Source: Desarmillaria ectypa
Taxonomy: Eukaryota; Basidiomycota; Agaricomycetes; Agaricales; Physalacriaceae
Direction of reading: 5' to 3'
DNA length: 64,000 bases
Assembly: GCA_030407005.1 (NCBI GenBank)
Contig: JAUDYN010000004.1
Coordinates: 2,790,001 to 2,854,000 of the forward strand
How positions within the stretch are numbered: position 1 is the first letter of the stretch; every line of letters starts with the position of its first letter. The notes beneath the pieces were generated by a model. That model made no database searches. It saw nothing but the letters and a program-made list of their open reading frames with translations, and was not told the DNA's origin. This document shows positions 11,401 through 22,522 of this stretch, one piece after another. The position numbers and the translations under genes were made by a program.

Positions 11401-12508
11401 TACTATCCACCGCGTGTATACTGAGATCGGAATTGCAGCATGTTCTCTCCAACTATATGAACTATCGATCCATGGTCGAGAAGAAGGCGCAAGGAATGAC
11501 GGAGCCCAAACGTATCTTGTTCTTCCGTGGTATGTCCTCATGTGTAGTCTCTGTTCAGGGCCTTATGAATGTACTTATAGACGGTGTCTCCGAGGGACAG
11601 TTCCAAGAGGTCCTTGACAAAGGTTGATCTTTTACATGATTTCGTCTGGTGATACATTGATCCCGCTTCAACAGAATTGGGTGCCCTGAAAAGTCTGTTG
11701 TGCTCAGTTACCCCATTCTCCTCTTCTACTGATAGTATTTACAGGGGCGTGTGAAGAACTCCGGATTCGACCCAAGGTCACTGTCATCGTTGTTGGCAAG
11801 CGGCACCACGTTCGGTACGCTTATTTGTCACTCTTATAGGCCTGCATGCTGATTAGCATGCAGGTTCTTCCCAACCAGTGAAAAGGTGGCAGACCGCAGC
11901 GGCAACTGCCCGGCGGGCACGGTTGTCGACCGAGATGTCTCGCATCCGACAGAATTCGACTTCTATCTTCAAAGTCACGGTGGATTGCTGGGAACCAGTC
12001 GACCTGCTCATTATTCGGTCTTGTACGATGTGAGTCTTCACTATTTTACACGGCATGGCTTAGTGTTTAAGCACACTTTTACAGGAAAACGTCCTCTCGT
12101 CAGTCATTTTATTCTGTCTGCTAACATATGGTGAAACTAATGGCTTGCTCTATCAGTCCTGACGCTGTTCAATCTCTGTCCTTCGCTTTGTGCCATGTCT
12201 ATGCTCGCTCGACGCGTAGTGTGTCCATTCCTGCGCCTGTTTACTGTCAGTCAGCTCTGTCTATTTTACGTGTGCTGACATCTTCTCTAGATGCCGACAT
12301 AGTATGCTCCCGTGCCAAGAACCATTACGATCCTTCGGGTAGTGTTGACTACTCTGAGTCTGGTGATGGTTCCAAGGTTGATGAATCTCTGGATGCATTC
12401 AAGCGTGGCTTCAAACCCCTCCACCCCTTACAATCTAAACTGATGTACTTTTCTGTACGTTGATTGAATCCGCAACATGATACATAAGCTGACCTGTTAC
12501 AATAGTAA
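8493..12508 (+). CDS. AGO: Argonaute (PAZ-PIWI) RNA-silencing nuclease
   Basis: Small-RNA-guided slicer of the cytosolic RNA-silencing complex. The start is ATG 8493-8495, after which comes a short Gly/Arg-rich leader (RGG and SRGGG). N-domain: [20 protein letters not shown]. Linker 1/[23 protein letters not shown] and [17 protein letters not shown] [43 protein letters not shown] and [35 protein letters not shown] (Asp), [12 protein letters not shown] (Glu), [20 protein letters not shown] (Asp) and [12 protein letters not shown] (His). So the DEDH tetrad is intact and slicing is expected. There are roughly 20 short introns. The last splice joins MYFS directly to the TAA at 12506-12508. No Dicer or RdRP lies nearby. 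Tail-to-tail with TspO. Confidence 0.93.
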
Positions 12509-12787
12509 TTTGTAGCTCGTAGTATTTCTCTTGTCTCGCATCACAAAAGTTCCCAAATCGCTGTCATCTGCTGTAGTTACCAATCCAAGCGCTGTCTGTC
12601 ATCTAACATCAAACATCATATAATCTTTCATCGCAAACGTTGTAGCTACCTCACTTCACTGTTGGAATCCATCGAATCAAAATGCTTTTCATGTACTACT
12701 TATGCATATCTTTACATTGTAAATTTAATGTGGTTTACAAATGCTCTTGCAGTTGCCCAAGGTTTGCATCATTATTGATATATAATG

Positions 12788-13586
12788 TCAGTCCTTCTCT
12801 GGCCCTCGTCCTCGGTTCAACCACCAAATTCCTCCATTCAAATAAGTCGCAAACGTCAACCAGGCACAATAGGGTAGAAGAAGGTAAGTCGACTGGGATT
12901 CGGTAGGTTCGTCAAGAAGTTTCTGGGGCCACAAGGTTATTTCGACTTGAGAACCACTTAGTCGACATATTCATACCGTCATGTAGAGGGTAGTCCCTGT
13001 CAGGATAGCACTATCGATGAGTGCTAGGCCAAGCTGGTTCTTGCTATAAGTATGGCCCTGATGTGTGTCGCGAACATACCTTCTTTCCGCTGAAGAAAAG
13101 TGGGCTCCAGATGAAGTTCATAGCCAACTGAGCGTAGTAGAGAGCGATCCCAAGCCTTATATCAGATCTATGAATAGGGTTAGTTCCGTTGTAGATTTCG
13201 TCGAATCTCATTGCTCACCGTGTCGAAGGACTCGATGCGGTGTCGAGAGCGTTCACAGCAAGGTGCGACACGTAGCCCATAGCTATTACAGGGTATTGGT
13301 CAAATTTGATCTGCTACAGAATGTTTGAACGAACACAAGTACAGCAATGGCCATACGACAGGGAAAACTTGACGAGGTGGCCTGCCGGGCGGTCCACGCA
13401 AACTCTTCGATAGGATGAGACTGGCTTGTGCAAAACATATGAAGAACTTGCCTTGTACCAATTGCCTTTCACGACTTTTGCTGTTCCTGAACCACTCAGA
13501 AAACCCAGACACAGAGGCAGACCGATGGCAGCGACGGTATTACGGGGAATGTCAAGGAGAACAGCAGGAAGATAAATTTCCGACAT
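12788..13586 (-). CDS. TSPO: TspO/MBR (peripheral benzodiazepine receptor-like) membrane protein
   Basis: Five-helix membrane protein of the TspO/MBR family, known to bind tetrapyrroles and cholesterol in mitochondria or ER. Start ATG at 13584-13586: MSEIYLPAVLLDIPRNTVAA. Exons then give LPLCLGFLSGSGTAKVVKGN, SLRGPPGRPPRQVFPVVWPL (the family PP.xVF..VW.iLY signature), LGIALYYAQLAMNFIWSPLF (the QLxLNxxWSxLFF helix), LGLALIDSAILTGTTLYMT and LLLPYCAWLTFATYLNGGIW followed by WLNRG. All five helices and the conserved tryptophans are present, in about five or six exons with GT-AG introns. Stop TGA at 12788-12790. Convergent with Argonaute and tandem with the GPI protein gene; no functional link is implied. 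Confidence 0.9.
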
Positions 13587-13694
13587 GGTTGTCTAATCTT
13601 AACTTGCGTAGTCTTAGCTACTCGTCTCTTTTAAGTTCGCTCGATCCTCAAAGACACTGACGTCATGGCCAACACGATCGCCCAAAAAATTGAA

Positions 13695-14604
13695 TTACAT
13701 AAAGGACATGATAGCGAAAACAACGAGAATAGTTTGAGTAAGACTCTTCAACCTTTGTCCTCCGTTGATTATAGCTTGGACTCCAGGACACGACATGGGG
13801 ACTTGAGCGCTGGAAGGGTCGACGACGGTGGATTCCTGAGCTTGTTTAAACGGAAGTGAAATAGTAGGTTCCATGTTATCACTCTGAGATGAATCCAAAG
13901 GGGTCGCAGTCTTGCTGGCCTTGAGTTTGTGCATGCGCGTCGATGTCGTCGTTGACATTACCGACTGAGCACTATAAGTGCGAGAGCCTGTCTTGGTGTC
14001 AGAGTCGCTCGTGCTCGTGCTACCAGATCCCCAGGGAATATTATCGCCGTTGGGCTGCGAGGAATGTTCTGGAGGCGTAGTCTCGCCAGACGGTGATGCA
14101 ATCTATCACAACAAATTTTGGTTTCAAAATAGATTTCAAAAGACCCACGACTTACTGTAAAGCGCGTTGTCCACTTGGAACCTCCAGTGTCATTTCCATT
14201 CGTGAACTAGGCGCAAGGCGGTGAGGACAACAAATACCGAGGAAAAGAAAAGAATTACCTCATAGAAATATATATGGGAATAAGGTGTAACGGATGGACA
14301 TGTCCATGAGAAAGGCGTGATCGTTGAATCAGTGCCATCCAGCTCAACAGCGACCGTCTCAACAAGTCGCATATCATCGTTGGAACCAGCCATAAGTTCT
14401 GAAGAAAGGTCAGGAAGGGTATTGACAAAGGCGAGTTGCAGTACTGATTGTCATGTTCTTCCAATCTCCATCAGTGTCCACATTCCACTTGACAAAACAT
14501 GGCGAGCTAGCTTTGAATACATCGTTGGGACCCGGACCGGTTGGAGCGACATCCGCACAAACGAGAGCAACGACAAAAGAGATAGAGAAAACGAAGAATA
14601 GCAT
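13695..14604 (-). CDS. Secreted Ser/Thr-rich GPI-anchored protein, Kre9/Knh1-like domain
   Basis: Predicted cell-surface protein. The start at 14602-14604 begins a signal peptide, MLFFVFSISFVVALVCADVA. The domain that follows (FKASSPCFVKWNVDTDGDWK, NMTIKLMAGSN after an intron, then TPFSWTCPSVTPYSHIYFYE and FTNGNDTGGSKWTTRFTIAS) matches the Kre9/Knh1-like, Ser-Thr-rich GPI family of fungal walls. A Ser/Thr-rich linker (STSTSDSDTKTGS) and a hydrophobic C-terminus (TQTILVVFAIMSFM) fit removal of a GPI signal. Four exons with GT-AG introns, all in phase. The family is linked to beta-1,6-glucan assembly in yeasts, but most mushroom members are uncharacterised. Confidence 0.75.
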
Positions 14605-14977
14605 CAGGTCAACTGTAGGCTGTAGGCTGTAGAAATGTAGTAGTACCAGACCGGTGAAAGGCGAAAGGAGAAAAAGGTCGAATGAAGGACGGGTACTAGC
14701 ACTTTTCCCACGTCTGTCACTGACCAGCCCTTCTGTTTAGTTTCTCTCTGACAAGAAGTTGCGCACGAATGGAATCTTATAGGTGCACATTTAAGAGTAC
14801 GTATTCGAGACCGAGTGCTAAAACAAAAGGGTAGTCCGTGAAACACAGCTAGAATTCAGATACTGACCCAACGAACAAGTCAAAACGTGAGACTCGTGAA
14901 CATTGAGATGAGTAACGGCAAACATAATTCGATGGCGTATACATACTTCTCTAATGCAATCCGTTCGAGTCCAGAGT
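14605..14977. other. Intergenic region between two minus-strand genes
   Basis: 373 bp holding the 3' flank of RBM42 and the upstream region of the GPI protein gene. Reading frames are short and unsupported; no gene seen. Confidence 0.5.
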
Positions 14978-15777
14978 CTAATAAGGTTTGTGTCTGTTCT
15001 TCTTCAGGTCTCTCTCGAGTTGCTTAGCCTTTCTATGACCTATCTCAACTGGCCGGATAGCAGTATCATCGGCCTTCTTCAGTTTCACAGGCCGGTTGCC
15101 AACATACTTGCCTGTTCAAATCTGATCAGCCAGGGTCGACAAAGATAAGTACCAACCTACCATCCATCTCTTTCCAAGCCTTCAAAAAGTCTTCAGGATC
15201 AGAAAATGCAACGAAGCCGTACTTTGCCTACGCTGAAGGTCAGAAATTATCAAGCCAAGGGTTGTGCTGCTCTCACCTTCTGACTTAGGCGATCTCTGAT
15301 TACACGTGCCTTCTTGAACGAAGGGTACTTGTTGAAAGCGTTCGAAAGAACATCGTCAGATACGTCGTTACTGAGATCACCAACGAACAACCTGAACCAG
15401 GCTGCAGAAATGTTGAATAATTCACCAAAAATGATAATATAATAACAAGACCACGCACAAGGATTCCACTCGAGCAGGGTCTGGTCTTCCCAGACCTTTC
15501 CTCCTCCCTTACGCAGGACAGTGGTTCTCTTTCCGCCTTTTGCAAGTTTGCCGCCAGCACCACCCCTCTTGTCGATCATGGCACCTGGAACATACACGCT
15601 CTGCTGCGCAAGGATACCGACATCGTACTCGTACGCATTCGCAGGAACGGGTGCGTTGTGGGACGATGACGATCCCGGGAGCGGATACGAAGGGCCTTGG
15701 TATGGTCGGTGATAAGGATTATCATAAGCAGATTGTTGGCTGTATTGCGAGTAACTCGAGTTGGCGTAGGGGTCCAT
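14978..15777 (-). CDS. RBM42: RRM RNA-binding protein, RBM42 homologue
   Basis: Single-RRM RNA-binding protein. In animals RBM42 binds hnRNP K and takes part in splicing and stress granules. Start ATG at 15775-15777: MDPYANSSYSQYSQQSAYDN, a Tyr/Ser/Pro-rich low-complexity N-terminus. Next comes WEDQTLLEWNP, the conserved lead-in to the RRM, then FRLFVGDLSNDVSDDVLSNA (RNP2), FKKARVIRDRLSQKV, KYGFVAFSDPEDFLKAWKEM (RNP1) and VGNRPVKLKKADDTA. The hallmark C-terminus IRPVEIGHRKAKQLERDLKK followed by NRHKPY is fully conserved with RBM42 and identifies the family. Four exons. Divergent from uL18, with which it shares 290 bp of upstream DNA. Confidence 0.9.
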
Positions 15778-16067
15778 GACAGTTCAGTGGCAAGATGTAG
15801 TGAGTCACACTTGGTGATGTAAGCTTTCCTTTTCGGTCATAGCGTCACAGAACGTGACACTAAGAATTCCCTCCAAGTAGTTGTCCGTTGTCCCCCGTCC
15901 CCCATTTCCTCGGCCATTCCTCAAGGTATGTCCCTCAATTTCACGCTGCTTGAAGGTCCAGCGTCTTCTATTGTCTATATCGAACGTTTGAAACTTTTGC
16001 ATTGCGTCGTTGGGCTGGATGGACTCTGCAAATTTTGGATGACGGGCTGACCTTGCGTTTATGTTAG
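15778..16067. promoter_or_regulatory. Divergent promoter, RBM42 / RPL5
   Basis: 290 bp between divergent start codons, with no exon. It is presumably a shared promoter driving a strong ribosomal protein gene on one side. Confidence 0.45.
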
Positions 16068-17177
16068 ATGCCGTTCGTCAAAAAGGTCAAGTCCGACGCA
16101 TACTTCTCCCGGTTCCAAGTCAAATATCGTCGCCGGAGAGAAGGCAAAACCGACTGTTAGCAAGTCCACAAAGTCCTGTTGAATACCGTTGACCTCTTGT
16201 ATAGACTACGCTCGTAAGCGACTGGTTACCCAGGCTAAGAACAAATAGTATGTTTCGTACTTTCCTTCTGCTCTTAGCCTTCTCATTTCCTCTTAGCAAT
16301 GCTCCAAAATACCGCCTCGTCGTCCGATTCACAAACAAGGAGGTCATTGTCCAGATTGTCTACGCCCGCCTCCAGGGTGACTTTATCTTAACGTCTGCAC
16401 GTTCAAAAGAGCTGCCACGCTACGGCATTAACCACGGTTTGACGAACTGGGCAGCAGGTTCGTATCAGGTCGTGATGGTCATTGGACATGGATACTGATC
16501 ACTTATTCACGCAGCTTATGCTACTGGTCTCCTCTGTGCTCGTCGTGCTCTTACAAAACTCGGGCTCGCAGACAAATATGAGGGCGTTGCCGAGCCTGAC
16601 GGTACATCCACATTGACTGAAGCCTTGGACGAGGAGGATGCTCCCCGGCCCTTCAAGTGTTATCTTGATGTCGGTCTCAAGCGCACATCCACGGGTTCGC
16701 GTCTCTTTGGTGCTATGAAGGGAGCTAGCGATGGAGGTCTCTTCATCCCCCACTCCGACAAGCGCTTCCCTGGTTACGATCCGGAGAGCAAGGAGCTGGA
16801 TGCTGAGGTGTTGAAGAAGTACATTTACGGCGGTCACGTCGCTGAGTACATGGAAAGCTTGGAGGAGGAAGATGATGAACGGTGCGTGATCTTCAGTTCA
16901 TTCATTTTACTTCATCTCACACATTTCTGTCCTTAGATTCAAAAAGCAGTTCTCGACGTACCTCGCTGATGGTGTTGGATCTGAAGATATTGAGGAGGTC
17001 TTCACGAATGCCTATGCTGCCATTCGCGAAGACCCCACGTTCAAGCCTACGGACAAGACAAAAGACTGGAAGTCGGAGAGCAAGAAGTACAGATCCCCCA
17101 AGCTCACTCTCGAGCAGAGGAAGGCTAGGATTGCTGCAAAGATCGAGAAGTTCCAGGCTGGCGGCGACGAGGAGTAG
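16068..17177 (+). CDS. RPL5: 60S ribosomal protein uL18 (L5)
   Basis: Binds 5S rRNA and joins the large subunit as the 5S RNP. Five exons (16068-16155, 16205-16247, 16297-16457, 16515-16881, 16937-17177) sum to 900 nt, 299 residues, the expected size. The start reads [20 protein letters not shown] followed by [20 protein letters not shown]. Next comes the 5S-binding core [20 protein letters not shown] and the motif [19 protein letters not shown], then [20 protein letters not shown] and [20 protein letters not shown]. The end is Lys-rich ([19 protein letters not shown]). All splice junctions were read directly and keep frame. Identification is secure. Confidence 0.96.
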
Positions 17178-17401
17178 ATTTACACCTACATATATGGTAC
17201 AACATACTCTGTTCTCAGTATCATACACCGCATTCCCTATGTTTATGCTATGGAACCCTCAATGCCTTCCGTATCTTTCCTTCAACCCATGGGATGAGGG
17301 AAATATTATGACCCGAGTGATATACTTCTGATTCGCCTTGCTTTGGTGTGTGTCGATCTAATCGGAAGAGAGTACATCTTAAAGTTGAATTTGCGTGGAA
17401 G

Positions 17402-19443
17402 TCAATTCGAAAGTTGCTGATGATCAAGATTAGTTTCATGTCGGATAAGTGGCGGAAGGACGTACAGCGTGCAGCCCTCCCATCTTCCTACACATCGGTT
17501 CAAGTCAAGAAACCAGATCCCACTGACGTCGCCACTTATTTCGCGACCGAGTTCACATATTCGCTGAAGGAGGAAGCGACCGACGTCGTCAGTGAGTAGC
17601 TGATTTAGCTGAGGAATAGACGATATTGTTAGAGTGGCCTGTGCTAGGTGCGCATTTAATGTTGACGGTGCCAAGAAGGAGAATCGGACAGTATGCCTGT
17701 GTTTGACACGTCAATGATTTTGAGCTCTTGGTCAAATCGACAACCCACCGTCTATCAATCCTCAGTATACATTGACCACCAACACTTTTTACATGACAGC
17801 TGTCTAGGAGGTTGACAAGCTCGTGTCCCACTTCTCCGACAGGTTGGAACCGGAGCGTGGACGCTATCCCGGCTAGGGTAAGGGCTGTAATAATACCTTC
17901 TATGACTGTCTTGACTCTCTGGCAGAAAACTTGGTACTGTAGTAGATCAATGATTGGCTGTAGAACAGGCGGTGGGTCCGTCTTAGGAGCATCGCTCCCA
18001 CTCAGTCTTTGTGATTTAAGATTCTGATGCCTCCGGAGAAGTAGAGCATGTAACGAATGATAGATTAGGTCGCAGGTTGCTTGCTGTAACGCATTTTGGG
18101 AGGCCAAAGGTATAGCAGAATCGTTATCGACCTGAAAATCGTCTGAGTAAGGTCGGAGTCAAAGATATCCCTGACGTACTAATTCAAACTTAAGCTCAGT
18201 ACCCAGAGCCGAGTCAATGACGATTAGACGTTCGGAAACCTTGGCGGATGCAGTCGGGAGTCTGCTGGCTTCATGGACCAAGAGAGAAAAGATTTCCTGC
18301 TCGACAATTTCTCGCTGGGCGTTTTTCAATAAACTATCTAACGCAGAGTCCTCCGACTGGGAATCGTTTTTTGAGAATGTCAAGGAAGTGTAGCCTTCGC
18401 CACTTGTCAAAGAAACACGTAGTAGGGTACGTTGACGAAAAGGAAATATCAGTTCCTCAGAAGCATTTTCAACGGATGCCATGTGCCCGATAGCGCGACG
18501 CCTGAAGCTAGAAGAGGCTTGGAACAGGATCAATAATTATGTATCAGGAAATGGAGAACCAACATTCTTCTAGGCCGTATGATATCAAAAAGTCTTTGGA
18601 TGATTTGTCAGCACCTTTCCCAGTCACTGACCCCAGCGGCAATGGCGCTGGTATCAGTGCCCAGTTCCCTCGTCGTATTTTGAGGGCGTCGGCCCAGTAT
18701 TTTTCTCCGCGCAGCCTGCCACCCTCCAATCTATCGGCAGCCACTCTGAACACGTCGGATGCTTTTCTTAATGCCTCATCCTTGCTACCAATGGCCAGCT
18801 GGGTGTTGAAGGCCTGAACCGAAATGATAGGTGGAGGTTTTTTTATAATAGTAGCAGAGAGCGGAGAAGCCTGCTGTATTTCTGGGTACGGTATTCCTGG
18901 AATAGAGTGAGGTGCTTGCCCATGTGTCGACAGGATAGAGGAGAGCAAGTCGCGTGCATGGGTCATCTCTCCTAGCGCTATGCTTTGAAAATTGTGAGTC
19001 GCCGAATGGAATATATGCGCGTAGCAAAACGTACAACAGCTGAGATGTTATTCCCACCCTCATTTCATAAAGTTCTTCGCTGGTCATGATGCTGGGCCCA
19101 TGTTCGTCGTCATCGCTCTCAGTCGTGTCCAACGACGTGTCCTTCACATCAACATGGGCTTCCGCAATCCTATCAGCCAGATTTCCATCCTTTGTCTTCT
19201 CAAAGAAATCAACTCCTCGCTCAAGAAAGATGCGACGTAAGTTTTCGCCCAGCACTTGTGAGGGGGTCTGTTTTCTGCATAGATACTGTTCAGTTTTTCC
19301 TTGGACAAAAGGAACAATGCGTACGGTTCATATATCTGCTCCCCTTGAGGCGTTATGTCGTGGAGAACTTGAATGGGTGCGCCATTCTCGTCCTTGTAAG
19401 GTCGTTCGAGAGAAAGTTTGAGTGATTTCCAAGGAGTCTCCAT
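17402..19443 (-). CDS. MED17: Mediator complex subunit 17 (Med17/Srb4)
   Basis: Head-module subunit of the RNA polymerase II Mediator. Start at 19441-19443: METPWKSLKLSLERPYKDEN, then GAPIQVLHDITPQGEQIYEP. After the first intron (donor gtacgc, acceptor tatgcag) comes KQTPSQVLGENLRRIFLERG, the typical LGENLRRIF..RG block. Later blocks are MRVGITSQL, ALGEMTHARDLLSSIL, AFNTQLAIGSKDEALRKASD, EGGRLRGEKYWADALKIRRG (the conserved Y-W..AL.I...NW.L segment) and LRFQPVGEVGHELVNLL. The C-terminal exon is LNAHLAQATLTISSIPQLNQ followed by a region ending at the stop at 17402. Several short introns. Divergent from the Zn2Cys6 factor by 176 bp. Confidence 0.85.
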
Positions 19444-19619
19444 GAGAGAGACAGAGTCGGACCGCGTACCGGTGTTGACAGATGAGATTTGAATTTCACT
19501 GAGTCACATTGACCGCATCCACATTCGTGCCTTTTCGTCCCTTATCCACCATCCCGTCAGCTCCCTAGGCCAACGCTGAGAAGGCTTTTTTCAGTCGCGG
19601 TGACCTGTAAATACAAGTC
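19444..19619. promoter_or_regulatory. Divergent promoter, MED17 / Zn2Cys6 factor
   Basis: 176 bp between the two start codons, with no coding content. The short distance suggests that core promoter elements are shared. Confidence 0.4.
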
Positions 19620-22522
19620 ATGGTCAAGACTCTCGATAAAGCTGGTGCCTCAACACCATCTAATTCAGTGAAACGGAAAAAGGTCGACGAAGATGACTCA
19701 AATCCTGCGTCCAAGAAGAGGTCTCGGGTCAGGTATGATGGCTGTTTTACTTTCTGGAGTAGTCTGTTACCTCTCTAGCTTTAGTTTTTCTTGTGGGGAA
19801 TGTCATCGTCGGAAACAGAAGGTCAAATTTCTTCCAGCCTTTGGATCCGGACGTGGGTTTGATTTACGTCCTCATACAGTGTGATCGACAAGTGCCGTGT
19901 TCGCATGTCTGTACCCTTTTTTAAAAAAAATTCCAAGTGAAATAATTCATAATTTTACTAGTGCGTAGCCAGGAAAGTGCCTGATCTATGTAAAGCCTAC
20001 ACGCCGGGCAAAACTGAGCAGGACATCAGCGTGCGACTAGCGCGGATAGAGCACATCATCGAAATGGCTCTCCCACAGTACTGCATGCCTACCACTCCCA
20101 ACTCGTCGTTCGACCCCCATATATCTGAGTTTCGACATACTGCTCTTGAGGAAGACAACCGCTCCCAGCCAGAAGATCAGGATCCCAGCGGAGGAACGTT
20201 TCAGAGCGGTAAGTGGTACGGTAATAGCGCCTCAGGTAGCATTGCTCCTGCGACTATCCTCGAACAAGTATGTCATATTACACGACGCCCTTTCTCTATT
20301 ATCTCATTCACCTGGCCGCTCTAGCTGCAAAATGCCTTCACATCTACAGACGCCGAAGACAAGCGCCTTCCCCGCGATGCTAGATTAACCGATATCACAG
20401 TGAATGGGTCGAACCACCTTTCTGCTACCGCTATCGTTGGTTCAGAACTAGAGCCGACTGCTGCGGATAACTTGAAAAATCTTGTACAAGAATGCGGAGT
20501 CTCACCGCACAAGATATCAGAGCTTCTGCATGAGCTTCCACCCCTCAGAACATCGCAGGTGCTCATTGACTATTATTTTAAATCAGTGCAAGTATTCCTA
20601 TTCAGCGCTGGTTTTCTCTTCGGCTCAAGTTTTTCAGTAATTGGACCCGCTATCCTATATCCGAACGTGATTTTCGTGACGCTTATAGTTCCATATACAA
20701 TGGAGGAGACCATGGAATATCAGCCACGAATCCTCATGATGTTCGATTCTTACCGTTGCTATTCGTTGTTCTCGCGATCGCTGTGAGACTTGCACCTCAG
20801 GAAGTCTCTGGGGATGCAAGGACCAGAAGGGTTACATCTCTACGATACTATTGGTCTTGTAAGTGCTGGCCTACATGTCCTTATATATCGTCGGTTTAAC
20901 TATTTTAGCGCGGAGGTCACTCCTAATTGCAGCTGCTATCCAACCAGATTCGCTGGACATTGTGCTAACTCGACTTTTGGTAATAGTCTTCTGCGCCCTT
21001 TCCTGAGCGTTTGCTAACGCCGAAATCAAGAGTGCCCGCTTTTTAACTTTTGATCGCCGTATAACCGAGTGCTGGAGTCAACTAGGCGCTGCTGTTCGGA
21101 CTGCACAAGCACTAGGTCTACATCGCGACGGTGCTTCCATGGTATGCAAATAGGACCCTTCATTCAGGACTTGGTCGCTAACACTTCAATTTAGGGTATG
21201 GAGCCTCATTTGGTTGAATATCGACGCAGAATATGGTAAGTTCTCCTGAAGCTCCTTTTACTTACTGATCCTATAATGTATTTCACGACTTAAGGTCATA
21301 CCTTTATCATGCGGACCGCTCATACGCTCTTGTTTTGGGGCGGCCAAATTCTATTCAGGATACATATACATCAACCCTTCCGCCTTCGAACATAGACGAT
21401 GAATCTTTGAGTCGCTCCACTCCTCTTTCTTCCCCGACGCCGATGACCTTTGTAATCCTAAGGCATCAGCTGGCTTCAATTATTGGTCGAATTGCTCATC
21501 ATTTCCAGCAAGTTAAGCCCAGCCATTATTCCGAAGTAACGGCTTTGGACGACGAACTCTTAAATTTCATCGCTAACCTTCCACCCCATTTTGCCCTCGA
21601 ACCTGATCGCTCTTTGGACGAAGCCTACACCTACATTCCCGTCCATCGTTATCTTCTCATTACCGAGATCATGTTCGTAAGGACAAGTCTCCATCGTCCA
21701 TATATACTCAGACGGCTCAGCTCTGACCGTTATGCTCGTTCACGGGAGGCATGTTTTGAATCGGCACTCAAAGATTTCGAGGTTCGACAGGCCTTCCGAG
21801 AAGTCCAGTCAAAGGAAGTCCGAGATTCCCTCAGTAATGCGTACAGAGAGTTCCAGACTGCTATGATCAGTGGAATTTATTTGGTTCTTCATCCATCAGG
21901 GAAAGATGAGGCGGCCATGCATGCCATCCTTGATTCCTTCATGAAGGAACATGAAGGCATTCGGGATACGGATGAAACGACCCGACGGGAGCTGAAGACC
22001 ATAGAATTTTTGAAGAACAAAGCACCGCAGCGGACTCTACCTAATGCGATAGGATCTCTACCACCGAATGATCCTGCACACCTGTTACTAGGTCTACAGC
22101 AGTCTTCTACGCCGCATCCTCCTCCCTTCCCGTCTCTCTTGAACTTGCCCACTGCTTCCTCGCCACGAAGTCCATATGCGACACATATAAACCAATCTCC
22201 CACGTTCCAACGACTACAGAGCGCTTCGGGAGACTTTGAAAACTCGCCGACGGCTTCTGGTAGTCCCAATGGTGAAGAGGACTCTGCCGCGCAGTCGCTA
22301 TTAGACCATTGGTGTAATGCGATCAGCGCGCCGTTAGAGGGATCTAGCTCCGCATCTTCTTGGGGCGGGCTCCCCGGAAACTTCGCTGGTTGGGCGGGCA
22401 CGACATCGACGTTGGTTGGAGCGCCGGATCCTCGCATTTTGGCTGGTATCGATGGTAATGAGTGGAATTATTGGGAGACGTTAGTCAACCAGATTCGAGG
22501 TCCTGCTCCAGGAACCAGTTAA
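19620..22522 (+). CDS. Zn2Cys6 fungal-specific transcription factor
   Basis: Nuclear DNA-binding regulator. Start ATG 19620-19622: MVKTLDKAGASTPSNSVKRK, with a Lys/Arg-rich NLS-like stretch. The binuclear cluster is split over three introns. After splicing it reads SCGECHRRKQKC, DRQVPCSHC and VARKVPDLCKAY, which supplies six cysteines in the C-x2-C-x6-C pattern. A heptad-like IEHIIEMAL region may dimerise. The middle homology domain contains RYYWS-like frames, ECWSQLGAAVRTAQALGLHR and MGMEPHLVEYRRRIWSYLYH, the typical fungal_trans core (GLHRD...E..RR.W..L...D), followed by a long single exon (about 21297-22522). The C-terminus is Ser/Pro/Gly-rich. Targets unknown. Confidence 0.85.

Noticed and set aside
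21889..22437. Minus-strand 182-codon frame inside the Zn2Cys6 gene
   Set aside because: Shadow of the long C-terminal exon on the plus strand; no motif of its own.
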